From contig CM032128.1 of NCBI GenBank assembly GCA_018894105.1, positions 21,929,001 through 21,993,000 on the forward strand: DNA of 64,000 nucleotides. The letters run 5' to 3'. Below are positions 35,938 through 48,099 of the stretch, piece after piece. Both the position numbers and the translations under genes were made by a program. The stretch comes from Jacaranda mimosifolia. Taxonomy: Eukaryota; Streptophyta; Magnoliopsida; Lamiales; Bignoniaceae. Under the pieces are notes generated by a model. The model made no database searches. It was not told the origin of the DNA and saw nothing but the letters and a program-made list of their open reading frames with translations. Each line of letters starts with the position of its first letter. Position 1 is the first letter of the stretch.

Positions 35938-37986
35938 TTTGTTTTTCACGGTCCGTAACCGTAGAAAATCTTTTGTCAAGATAGGATGAAATACAAAGGT
36001 ATTAGGCTACTTTCAGCATCAAGGCATGTGGTAGGAATGAACACAAAGGTATTAGGCTAATAGGGTTCAGACTAAAAATTCATACTAGACACAATACATG
36101 ATGAAGAGCCCATACTTGCCTGATAATTGTAATTGAAAAGATTCACTTTGAAATTCATATGTGTTTTAGATTTCCGTACGTTGTTAGACTTTAACGATGA
36201 CTTATAAGAACAATGAGATTAATCTAGAAGTTAATGAAAATATTTAATTAATTGAGACAATTTTAATGGTTTACAATAAAATTAAAAGAGTTGTGTACTT
36301 ATTACTAGATTATTAGTGTATCTAAAGATGCCGTACAGAAAGTCCAATAAATCCATTTCGATTTAAGAGAAATAAATTCAAGAGTTTGTTAGTGAATTCA
36401 TTAATTAATTGGCTTCAATTAATTCAAAAAGTAGTTAATTAACTCATTGGGCTTTAATAATTTAAAAATTGAATTAATGATTTAATTTTGAGATTAGACT
36501 TGTCAATGGGTAGGGTATTGCCCTACCCAAACCCATACCCTAATATACCTAAATAATTAAACCCCATATTTACCCTACCCTACTCAATTCATAGATTCAT
36601 TCAATTAGATTCATATCCTAAAATACCCAAATAATAGACCGCATACTAGACCTTATCCTATCAAACCCAAAACCCATTGGCTCTATGGTTGGGTTTAGTT
36701 TATTAGACCCAAATTTTGAATTGTGTTTTGACTTGACTAATTTTTTTCATATTTCTCAAGTTTTCTTATTGTCCGTCAAAATGCTAAAATTATCTAATAT
36801 TTGAATGCTAGAGTAATTTATCAATATTGGCTAATTTTTTCGGCATATTTTAAAAAAGCTAACTCGATTTTTTTAAATTAAAAAAAGTATACATTTAATT
36901 TTAGTCGTTTAATTTAATTTAGTTAATTTATATATTTAATTTTTGGTGTATTTTGCCTATTTTTACCTAGCTTAATTGTAGCTCCTATGTATAGTGTTTT
37001 TTGTTCATTCACATTACCATTTTCTCTATTATAATGTGCTTTGCATAGTTTTCACACACTCACCTACAGACATATACATACAAGAATGGACTCAGAATTT
37101 TCAATGGGGCTTACGTCATATCTAATTTTGTAATACATTTAATTTATTAATATGTATGTTTCACTTTTATTTTTTACTTTATGAGTAATTGTCCAAAATT
37201 CCAATTAATTAATTTTGAGAAATTATTATTTTCTAATTTTGTATGATCATTAATGTATAATTTGAAATTATTTCAATATTCATGATATCATTCCAGTAAC
37301 ATAACAACCAAAAACAAGAACACCTTTATATTACTATTAAATTAAATATATGCGAGGATAATGACTAATGTTTTGAGAGATCATATGCCATTTCTTAAAT
37401 TTTCAAAACAAAATTACCTAGCTAACGTGAAAAAAATAAAAAAAGTAATTTTTTTTTATAGAAGTCGAAATCTAAGTTATAAAAATAAAGCACAGTATTT
37501 AATTTGTACTACTGTGTTGAGAAAATTATAACTACATAATAAAAATTATAATGATTTAATATTCTAAAATTACATAATTTTGAAATTATACTTGCAAACA
37601 CTGAAAAAAGAAAAAGGTAAGTTAGTGGCAAAATAATGGCAATACAAAAGCTACCACAAATTATATACATTAGGTGATAAAAAATTTAGTTTTTTCACCT
37701 TAATGATTTTTGCATATAAACATAATTACACCCGTTGAATTATTTTTAATACATTTTTAGGCTTAGGTTTGACGAAAATGGTAACTAAGTAAAATTTTAT
37801 TAGTAAAAAAGATTATAGTTGGGAAGGAGGGAATTGGAGCATAAGTATTTGATATTGGGTGTTTTTTGAGTATAGACCCCTACCCTTACCCATTTTATTT
37901 TTCTTAATTGGTCTGGGTAAGGTTTGAGTTTCATGTCTATTTTATTGAATATAGGTATAAGTATTGTACTATTATTATGGGTTTGG

Positions 37987-40900
37987 TGTAGCACCCCCAC
38001 TTGGGATATCACTCAAATGCCAGAATGCCACTCAAATCAATCTTATAGCATGCGACAACATATCCGATAGGCCCATAATTTTTTTTTCAAAATTCTCCAA
38101 TAAACCACAATGATCACAACTCACAGCATGCTTTAAACTTCTTACAATAATATCAGAGTGCGGAAGTCATACTAATAACCCATCTTAATTCAAAACATAT
38201 ATCAACATATGTAATATCACATCTACATACCAAAAGTCTCATGTTCTTCTTGACATATAACAACATTTCTAAGATTTATACATTTTAGATGGTGAATTCA
38301 TATATGAACATATATTCACCAAACTTAATACAAAATGTCAAGCTATAACTCTCAGTCCAAGTTTTCATTCCCATACCTGTCTGTAAAGAAATAAATGGTA
38401 CGAGGGTGAGTCTAAGGACTCAGTGAGGAATAAAGCAAGACAATAAATGGATGTCTAGAGTCAATAATAACAATAAAGCTCGATAACATGAAACTATGGA
38501 AGCTGAAAATAAGCTAGAATGAAGATAATGAACATTTTTTCAAACAACAATAATTGCCAGGTCGGGATGCTATAACCGTCATCTCAAAAGGCCTGAATCA
38601 TCTCGACCGATACTGTTCGGGAGGTATAGAGCATCTCAACTGATCACAGTCGGAAGGAAATACAGACGGCTTAGTTCGCTTGGCTTCAGCCCGAACCAGA
38701 CTGGAAACTCACTCCAGCCTTATTGCTCCACGAGCTAAAACAATTTAAGAGTGCAAGCCCAACAGATTATGCATATCAAATAAAAACAATTATGCATATC
38801 AGATTATTCTTGTGCCTCCATAACGATACGATCGATCAATCAATCAGTAACAATTCAAGGGCACGAGCATGATAGCTCGGCAATAACAATAGCACAAGCA
38901 TAACAGCTTGGCAAGGCTCTCGACCCAACAATTCTCCTGTATCATTTTCAATCAATATTTTGAACAATCAATTGCCAACATGGCAGAATAGCTGAACAAT
39001 GATGCCAACACGGCAAATCCAAGATATACTGATTAATCTAGGAAATCAATACGATATTTGACACTCAAAACATTAATTCAACAGGAATGATATAGTAATA
39101 TTGTGAAAAGTTATGGCGCCAGAACAGTAAATTAGTGCGTTCAGAACGGTTTTAAAGAAAACACAGGCCACTCGGCCGTATAGTTCAATTTCTAGAAAAA
39201 GAAATAAATTTTCACAAAGCTTCACAAAAGTCGATCTGGACAGTCATTTTCAATAAAACGGATCAAATATGAATCAATTTCAAATCAAGAGAACCTCACA
39301 GGGTTCCAGAATCAATAACGAATCACGACAGATATCAAATCAGCAGAACCTAACGGGTTCAACGAAAGACTATAGATTAGCTCAACAAATCAAGAACCAA
39401 GCGGTAGAACCCTCACAGAGATAACAACAATCAACAGAGTACGATAATCAAAGCAATAATAACCCTCACAGGGGTTTATCAAGGAAACGATAGGTCCAAA
39501 GGTTGCCAAATTGACGGATCCTCACAGGGGTAATAATAATCAATAGAGTACGATAAATAAAGCAATACCAACCCTCACAGGGGTTTATCAAGGAAACGAT
39601 GGGTACAAAGGTTGCCAGATTGGCGGATCCTCACCTTGTCAACTTCAGCAGTAAGTCAGAATCCTACTGGTCTCCAGGCCCCAAGTCCTCGCCACCTAAT
39701 AAAATAATATTTATAAATCAAACTCTCGTTCAATCCGAAATATCGCTATCAATCATACTTAGTTACAGTCCCAATCAATATTCCCCGAATAATATAATAT
39801 TTAAGGCTTTGCTTAAATGTTATTACCGTAAACCTGCTGAACCTACTCGTTGTATAAAATATTTACGAATTTCAATCTATACTAATAAGATAATACGATT
39901 GAGTTCTTAACTTACCAATTTAACCTTATAACGAAATACTAGGTCGATGATAACAACCCAATTTTTATAAAATCCCAAAATTTGTCACTTAAGTCGTAGT
40001 AACATGAAATTAGGGTTTTCTATACTTAATAAGCCATCTAATCTATAGTTTACATGAAATAATACCATGTTGGATTTAATAAACTTATTTATCATACATT
40101 AGTGTTCCATTCTAATGCAGGGCTGTTCTAATCGATCATTTCCTTCATTATTTTTTGAAATACAAGGTTGGAATGAAGAACAAATGTATACAAATACATA
40201 CACCAAGCTTAATCCCAAATCCTGACATTTACCCAAATTTTGAATTATCGGCAAGGAGAAATGATGATCAGCCCGCGTGCATGTCACCCTCTCGACGAGG
40301 TGAACAAACTTCCCTTCCACCCTGCCGCGCCGCCGCCGCCGTCCACCGCCTCCGGAGTTCGTCACCGTCACCACCGGAAGATGCTCCTCAACTCCACGAG
40401 TCAAACCCATCAAACAATTTTTGATTCCGACGTTATTTGGCTGGTCAATTAGCCAGAAAACCAAAATCCCGCCACCAATACTGCCGTGCGGTTTTTGTGC
40501 AATTTCTCCTTCCACGGTCGTCCGTTCGACAATATGAAAGCTCCGGAGTAATCCTTGAGCTAATACCGTCAATATGGTACCCAAGTTTGCCGTGAGAAGT
40601 CGCCGGAACAAAAACCCACCAAAAGCCCCACCATGGCCGAAAGTTTCAGTCCTTTTTCAGGCCATTCCACCGGTGGATTATGCAAGAAATTGGTACCTTT
40701 GTGTTCTACTCGAAGAGAGGAAGAGAATGATATATAATTTGAGGTATTTCCATCGCCGATGGAGGTCGCCAAAAAAGAAGAGGAAAACGGGAAGAAGAAA
40801 GGAGAAAATGGAGAAGAAATGGGGAAAAGAAATAGGAAGAAAAAGAAGAAAGTTGAGCTGCAAATTAAAATGCAATTTTCAAAAATTTCAATTCACCCCC

Positions 40901-41213
40901 AGACCTTTTTTCATTCTTTAATTAGGTCCTCCAGAAAATTGCATGATTAAATTATATAACACTTCAATTCGGCCCCAAAAAATAGTTAGTGCATGATTAG
41001 ACCCTTTGACCCAAAATAAATACCATGCAACCCCAAATATTCTAAAATATGATCTAATTAAGTCTTGCCTAATTGTATTTTTACCCCAAAACTTTCAAAT
41101 ATTTTAAAACTAAGTCCTTTTTCACTTATTTCGAGTCCTAAAATCCAACCAATCAATTTTCTTGATTTTCCCAATTCTTAATTTTCAAAATCCTGAATTT
41201 TAGGAGTGTTACA
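37987..41213 (-). mobile_element. Solo LTR (3.2 kb) of a chromovirus-like Ty3/gypsy element
   Basis: Begins TGTAGCACCCCC and ends GGAGTGTTACA. On the minus strand this gives TGTAACACTCC...GGGGGTGCTACA, the style of plant Tekay-type LTRs. Flanks are TTTGG (37982-37986) and CTTGG (41214-41218), a target duplication with one transition. No internal retroelement sequence is present, so it is a solo LTR from LTR-LTR recombination. It includes a 109-bp tandem duplication and a GC-rich segment (40250-40640) with chance open frames on both strands. Confidence 0.8.
39421..39640. repeat. 109-bp tandem duplication in the solo LTR
   Basis: AGAGTACGATAA.. recurs at 39437 and 39546, and AGGAAACGAT at 39482 and 39591, both spaced by 109. 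The two copies differ at a few positions. Each contains ACCCTCACAGGGGTTTATC. Confidence 0.85.
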
Positions 41214-41532
41214 CTTGGAGTAGGGTAAAATCCTACCAATTGACAGGCCTATGTGAGATCAATTAATTAGATCTAATTAATTGAATCAAGTCCAATTGGA
41301 GATTGGATTAATCAATGGACTGTACCTTAATACAATCCAATAATAGTACTAGAATATTAACTAATTGAATTAATTAATTTATTTGACTTAAAAGTTGGTT
41401 GTTTCCGCCACTACATATAAAGAGTTAATTTTGTGTAAGTATTATACTATGGCAAGGTGATGGAGGTTATTGTCCTCACAAAAAAAGAGTATCAGAAAGG
41501 AGAATAACTTGTAAATTGACTTAAATTTTTGA

Positions 41533-42017
41533 CCCATTTGTTTTCATTTTCAAATTTTGTTTTTATTTTCTGCTAAAAATGAAAATAGAAAACTATCAAA
41601 TTCTACATTATTTTCTCATACATTTTTATTCTCAAAACATTCCGTTTTACATTCTCTCTCCATTTTCATACCTATTTCCCTCATATTATTACCTATATCT
41701 ACTTTTTTATCTTCCCAATATTTCTGAAGCAACATTCATCACAAAAATATTATAAATTCAAATTCAAATTATAATATTATTTTTTTCAAATAATTACACA
41801 TCACATTATCAATTCAAATTCAAAAACTACACAACTTTTAATACAAAAAATCCAACATCCAAATACATATCATTTTCACAACTATATAAACCTACAATTT
41901 TAAACAACACATCCAAACACAATTTCATTTTCAAAAGCACATTTTCTAATTAATTTTTTACTATGCATTTTCACTAAAAAATGAAAATGACTCCAGAAAA
42001 TGAAACCAAACAGGCCC
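41533..42017. mobile_element. Probable MITE with degenerate inverted ends
   Basis: The right end AAAATGAAACCAAACAGGCCC is the reverse complement of a GGGCCTGTTTGGTTTCATTTT-type terminus. The left end CCCATTTGTTTTCATTTTC is its diverged partner. TGA flanks both sides (41530-41532 and 42018-42020), consistent with a 3-bp duplication. Non-coding. Confidence 0.55.
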
Positions 42018-42954
42018 TGACTTCTTTTATGTAGGACCAAATTTAGTATTTCTAGAAGCCTCTTAGCAGAGCAATTTGAAAAGAAACACATTAAATTGTT
42101 CCTACAGACTGCATCATTCGTTGAGATACCACCATTATATTAGGTCAAATTATTCATCTTGGCTGAGGAACCAAATTAGTTGGATTGATTTATATTGATG
42201 AGTTAATTGAACTTGTTAACTTAGAGCAGATCAATGGATAAAATTAATTGATCGATAGGATTGATCAATAAACTTAACTAAATATAGGCTCATGAAAAGA
42301 AATAAAAAAGACATTTTTTTAAATAAGGTCTGAGATGGATATATTTTTCTATCAAGTCTTTTAATTAATTAAGACATTAAAAATTTTCATAAAAGCATTT
42401 TCTGGAAAACCCATTATTCTATTTATTCAGTGGAATGTTTAAATACCAACACATAATTTTCATAATCCTCTAGTTTGAAAATAAATGGGGGATTCATTAT
42501 TTAATTTAAATATATAATCAAGAGTAGTAACAATGATCTCCAAGTCAAGAGACAATCCAAACAAGTTTTATATTCACAGCGATTATGGAATATAATCATA
42601 TATAAATTAAGAAGTTTTCTGGTTTGATATGATTTAAGAGCCTGTAATGATCCTTTCTCCTAAAATCATGACATTCAATATAGATCAAAAAACACCTGCA
42701 ACATACACAAGAATGAACTTAAATTGTTACAGCAACCTTTCACAAGAGTTCCTGTCTGTATATCAAACCTTATACTCAATGAAATTGAGGAATAGAATAT
42801 CATGCGCAGGAGGTGCAGTTATCACATAATGCCCATTACACTGTGTTTCTAAGTTAACACGATGATAGTGATACTACATATTCCACGATGATCATGGACA
42901 AAAAATCAGCACAACAGCGTCTCAGGTCCGACATAGATATATATAAACTAAGTA
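42018..42954. other. AT-rich spacer including the 3' flank of the GLYR1 gene
   Basis: No coding or element signature recognised. It presumably contains the GLYR1 3' UTR, whose end cannot be placed. Confidence 0.5.
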
Positions 42955-45900
42955 TCAAGATGAACCTTTGCCAGACTTAAGCGTCTCATGCACAGCAGAA
43001 AAGTCAAGGTCCCCCAGTCCCATGCTTCTCGCTTTCTTGAATTCCTAGTTGCAATGGAAAAGGCAAATGGAAAGATCAAAACCAACACATGCATATACAT
43101 TCACAAGTTTAGAATCTGATTAGTTTTTTACCTCATTAGCAGCAGCTGCCACTGGCATTGGCACTGAATTTTCATCACCAAGGGCAAGAGCCAACCTCAT
43201 ATCTTTCTGCTGATGTTTCAGAGGGAATGCTGGGGGATAACTACTCTGGATCATAGACGGTCCCTTCATTTTGAACATTGGATTTGCAATAGCAGCAAGA
43301 TCCAATACATCAAGAAGAGTTTGAGGGTTCAATCCACTTTTGTCAGCCAATACAATTCCCTCTGAAAATGCATTCATCATACTGCAACACCAGAAAGAAA
43401 TACCGTGTTGATTAACCTTATCTGCTGATCATGCGTATTAGAATAACAGACATGATCCTTAGCGATGAAAGAAACTTGACAGGAAGTACCCCCATAAAAC
43501 AGGTATCCCACTACAAAATAGGCAATTCAAGAATTATTTCCGTCATATAAAACTAAATGTCCTAGTTTGACATGGCACAAGCTCTTAGGAAAATTAAATA
43601 CTTTAAACTTCAAATTTTCACCCAGCTGTGAAAGATGAGTCTTCAATTCAAAGTAAGAAGAGCAATACAAGGTGGGCCCATGCCTTTTGCATTTAAAAAG
43701 ACTAAATCTTTGCTTACTAAAGGTAGCTTGGAACATCAATTGAGAATTAGTTGCTCTAAGGAAATTAACACTATTTTGGGACATCCCAGAAAAGGAGATC
43801 CAATTAGTGGTGAATGAAGCAGTACAGCACATAAATAAGCACTGGTTGTTTTAAGAAGACGAAAGAACCATAGTTACCTGCCCATTATCATGTTGACAAC
43901 AAGCTTCATTTTTGCTCCATTTCCAATTTGCCCCAAGAAAAAGGACTTTTTCCCTAATACGTCAAAAGCAGGGAGGGCTGCTTCATATAATGCCTGCAAT
44001 ATTAAAAAAATAGTTGACATAAAACTATATTCATGCCGAGAAAAAATTGGGCAATTCAACTACAGTACTTGCAGTGTTCAGGTACAATTAGATAACACTC
44101 ATCTGTTTGAAATGACGCATCTAAACTAAAGAATCAATGTACTATCAGATGGTTCAACTCTATTTTAACATTTATATACCCTCAATAAAGGTTTACACCC
44201 CTATTTGAAGTTCTATTTTAGAACCCAACAGACAATGTCACATCATTTTATCCAACTAAACTTTGAAAATATTCTGGAGTTAAAATCACATGAACTTCAA
44301 ATTCTTCCATGTAACATTGGAGACTGTAATGCAGTAGCGTGCCTGGAGAATTATCTTGGCAATATATATCATCTCTCTGTTCATTTGGCACTCGTTGTGT
44401 TGGCTATAAGAGAGGGAGGGAGAGGAAAGGGGAAACTACAAAGTCAGATTAAGAAAGAGAGGTATACAGAAGGGGGGGGGGGGCAGTCCACCTATTTTTC
44501 TTTATAATAAAGATTTGAAATTGTTTGCCTTTCGCATTTACTTCTTCCATTCAACATAACAGGATCTTTAAACTGGTTGGCCAGAAAGCCCAAGGGATTA
44601 GACGTGTAAATGACAAGCACAAGTATTATAACAAGGGCTCTCACCTTTTCTCCAGCAGCAAGGATTACCAGCTGACCATCCTCAGCAGGCTTTTTGCTAC
44701 CTGATACTGGAGCTTCAAGGAAATAACCACCCTTTGATGTGATTGCCTGAAAAGTGAAACCATTATAGGCTATAAGTAATGAAGATCACTCTGCTATAAA
44801 CATTTCTTATTCTTTTTCCTTCTTACATCTAATTTAAATACTTTGCGCAGAAGATGAAGCCTGACCATATAAAGGCATACAAAGACTGAGTTCCCATTTG
44901 TCATCAACAAATGGAAATTAATGATATCAATAAATAGGACTTCCTTTCAAAATTAAGTGACTATATTTCATTTTTTAGCAAAAATGAAACTCGGTTGAAT
45001 CCTCATTCAGGTCAAAGGAACACATCTGAAATAAATAAAAAAATCATGAATAGTTCATAAGCCCAAAAAATTCAAGTTATCAAATATTTTAGAGGGTGGA
45101 TAATCAAATATGAAGAGTGACATAGTTCTGCAGAAAGCCATGCATGTAATTATATCTTCTGCTTCATTTCAAGAATTGCAAGGTAGCTACCTTTCACCCT
45201 CAACAGAAAGTCCGTTTTAAAGTATAGTGAAATTCAATGAAGCAAAGTGACTTTCAGAATTGTGATGTTTGTGAGCAAAGGATTGTGTTTTTAAGGGTAG
45301 ACAAAGCAAGAACTATGAGAGGAAGGCAATTCGAACCTCACTGATCTTTGAAGAAGTCTCAGCATCAACAGTTGACATGTCAATGTAGCCTTTTCCAGAA
45401 CCAATTTGCTCCAGAACACCATCTTCACCGAAAACCACCTGTTTGACCAGAATTCTAAACTGAGAGATAGTTCATATAAAATAGTAATAATGCCAGATAA
45501 AGGAGTATAGTTGGCTAACCGATAGCGCAGCAGCAGGATCAGACAACATTGCAATAGTGTACTTGCATTTCTTAATTACTGCTGCAGGACTTTCTCCTAT
45601 AGTAGCTCCGTGCTCCACCAACTCATCGCACTGTGACATAAATGATGTTCTGAGTTAATAGACTACCTTTCTTAATATGGGAAAAGGACCCATATGCTTA
45701 TTACATAAGGATTAAACCCCCTAAGAAAACCATATAATGAGGGGTGTGGCAAGAAGTAATGAATTTTATTGGCCAAGGATCTCGTAGTAGATCTGAAAGG
45801 ATCAATAATAGTTTTCCTATTGCCAAAGTTGACATTTACTGGCTCTGTCCCAAGAGGCTTACAGAACATTTTTATTTTTGCAGAAATTGTTTTGTCCATA

Positions 45901-46947
45901 CCCTATCTAACTGTCTTTCCATATTTAACATTGCTTAAGGGCATAAAAACCGAAGGAAATGACAAAGACACTTAGATACAGTAAAAGTAAAGGAATTAAA
46001 AAAAAAAAAAAAAAAAAAAAGGGCATGCCATAAACTACAGTGTATAAAATGAGATTTGTTTAAATCATCTAGAGAATAGAAAGTGATAAAGTATTTATCA
46101 TAAGTATAAATTCTGCCGGAAATTCTAATTCTACTTCAAATATTAATATATCAGGTTGATCAAAATCAACCAACTTTTCCCTAAGCTCTGATTCTCTCTG
46201 AAGTACAAGTTCACCCTCCATCAATGGGAAGGGAATCTCAACAAGAAGCAGCCAACAAAAGATCTACACATTTCTTGGACATCAAATTAAAAGTGGAGCT
46301 TAAGAATTGATATGTATTAATGGCATCGTATGTACAACTAGAGGAGCCTGCAATAATATCCTTGTGGGGAGCAAACAGACAGCAACCATCAAAATGAAGT
46401 ATCATTTAACTTAGAAAACATTTGCACCAATCCTGTAACTTGAGGCAGCTTGGATGATAACCAAGAGAAAATCTTTGGATCTCACCAAGAACTCTTCAGG
46501 TTATTCATGATTGAGATGAATTGCAAGATAGACCCAGTCTAAGCTCTTCTTGAACTACTAAGACAAACAATAATATAGTTCTTGAACATATTGAGCGAAC
46601 AATATTAAGCAGCTAAATTGAACACAAAATCAAATAACTCAGTCAACACCTATGTACAACAACATCAAACACATGTCAGAGACAATATAACAAATGTACA
46701 AAAACAACCAACACACAAGATATTCATAAAGAAGCACAAAATGCAGAAAAAAGACAAGGTTTTTACCCGACCCTTTCTGTTTATCAACTTTATCCTCATT
46801 TTATTTAGCAAACGGGAAAAAAAAAATAAAATGTTGTACCCGCGAGAGAGTACGGTTCCAAACAGTGAGCTTAAAGCCATGGCGAAGCAAGTTCATCGAC
46901 ATGGCTTTTCCCATTATTCCCAAACCCAAGAACCCAATTTCCTCCAT
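42955..46947 (-). CDS. GLYR1: Glyoxylate/succinic semialdehyde reductase, 7 exons
   Basis: NADPH-dependent reductase of the beta-hydroxyacid dehydrogenase family, converting glyoxylate to glycolate and succinic semialdehyde to gamma-hydroxybutyrate (detoxification under stress). Exons on the minus strand: 46947-46840, 45630-45520, 45438-45337, 44746-44645, 43993-43878, 43381-43132, 43044-42955. All introns are GT-AG and the joined frame is 292 codons plus TGA, close to the usual ~290. Motifs: IGFLGLGIMGKAMSMNLL (residues ~4-21, Rossmann GxGxxG), TVWNRTLSRC, GYIDMSTVD, FLEAPVSGSKKPAEDGQL, and GNGAKMKLVVNMIMG, which holds the catalytic Lys of the family. The long last-but-one exon encodes the C-terminal helical domain. 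The protein ends KSGKGSS with no SKL-type signal; no N-terminal transit peptide is seen, so the cytosolic form GLYR1 rather than the organellar GLYR2 is preferred. Confidence 0.95.
45998..46020 (+). repeat. Poly-A run in GLYR1 intron 1
   Basis: About 23 consecutive A on the + strand (T on the gene's sense strand), inside the 1.2-kb first intron. Confidence 0.9.
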
Positions 46948-48095
46948 TGCTCTCTCTCTCTGTTTCTCTCACTCACTCGTATGAGTTTGTATCTTCAAGG
47001 TTTGGACAGGAAAAAGAGCCAAAAAAGCCACACTCAGCCGTCCGCACTATCTCTCACCCTAGTGTGAAAAAACTACCAGCCAAGATTGTTGAATAAATAA
47101 ATCACCTAGTGCAACCATAAACGATTGCTTTTTCTAATGTGTTTTTTTTTTTTTTTAAATAAAAATAAAAATTAATTGATAAAGAAAGACCATTTTCGAT
47201 TTATTAATAATCTTTCTTTGGGGGTGGGTTGGTAATGTTCTTGTCGATTTGTCATTGGTGCAATAGCTGATGGGTGGGGTCCGCGGGCGCCCTTTTCTTC
47301 CACTCGTTTGGTTTTGTTATGTACACGGCAGGTTCAGCTGTGCTGCTGTGGGCGTTTTTCCGCTGTTGTGGGAGAGAGTGTGCAGGCTGCTGATCCATGA
47401 GATGAGAGGACTTTGCTCGTGCAGATGTCAAGACTCAAGTGGTTCGGGTTGGCCCACCAACCCGCAAGCCCAGTATCCTTTTTTTTTTTTTTTTTTTAAC
47501 TATTTAAAAATTAAAAATTATTATTTTTATTAAGAATATTATCTATTTTTATTTTTTTTGGATTTTATTCATAAAGTACAACTATGACTTAGAATAATTA
47601 AAATATACATATATTTTTCAAAAGTATGATTTTCATGCACCTTAATAAATTTTCATTTCATACCTATATTACTTATTATGTTTGAACTGATTATTTAAAT
47701 ACATCTTCATTTTTACTAAAAATAACATTTTTTTCATATTTTAAAAATGTTGAAAACTAAAACTAACATCAAAATACAATTAAACAAATCCTAAGGGCTT
47801 GTTTACGTTCTGGGATGGATGAGGATTAAATCTAGTTCCTCACCATCCATTGTCTATTTTTTAAGATAAAAGCTCGGTCAAAAAAAGTGAACTCGCAAGT
47901 TCATGGATTTAGGTGGGACGAGAAATCCAGCAATATTGTTGTGACATCCCACATACTGGGATAAGATGTGTATTACCATTTTGTCCTCATTTTCATTGTC
48001 AGAAGTTTTCCTTTCTTGTTGGAGCAGAAGGACAATAGGCTATCGACAACGATCAGTAACAGAGATGGTCGATGGGCGATGAGCAACGTCAAATG
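46948..48095. other. Upstream region of GLYR1 and spacer
   Basis: It begins with the GLYR1 5' leader: a (CT/GA)-rich tract at 46949-46980 immediately upstream of the ATG on the minus strand. A less AT-rich stretch at 47270-47475 has an open frame but no recognisable domain. From 47793, GGGCTTGTTTACGTTCTGGG resembles the end of a PIF/Harbinger MITE, but I found no matching inverted end. Confidence 0.4.
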
Positions 48096-48099
48096 ATGG

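Larger units (their letters stand above)
36495..41251. mobile_element. hAT-like non-autonomous element split by a solo LTR
   Basis: Ends are TAGACTTGTCAATGGGTAGG (36495) and the reverse complement of ACCAATTGACAGGCCTA (ending 41251). They agree at most positions over about 30 bp (TAGRCYTGTCAATKGGTAGG). The flanking 8-mers are TTTGAGAT (36487-36494) and TGTGAGAT (41252-41259), an 8-bp duplication with one mismatch as expected for hAT. Without the nested LTR the element is about 1.5 kb and shows no transposase. Confidence 0.7.

Noticed and set aside
40099..40611. 170-codon open frame on the - strand with a Gly/Arg-rich stretch
   Set aside because: Inside the 37987-41213 solo LTR; overlapping frames exist on the other strand and it ends without any known domain.
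46618..47067. 149-codon open frame on the + strand upstream of GLYR1
   Set aside because: Antisense to GLYR1 exon 1 and its leader; low-complexity composition and no domain.
47270..47533. 87-codon Cys-rich frame upstream of GLYR1
   Set aside because: No recognisable family, no convincing splice or start context, and it runs into a poly-T tract.
47793..48095. Second Tourist-like MITE starting GGGCTTGTTTACG
   Set aside because: No inverted partner end or TTA duplication could be found, so only one terminus-like sequence is present.
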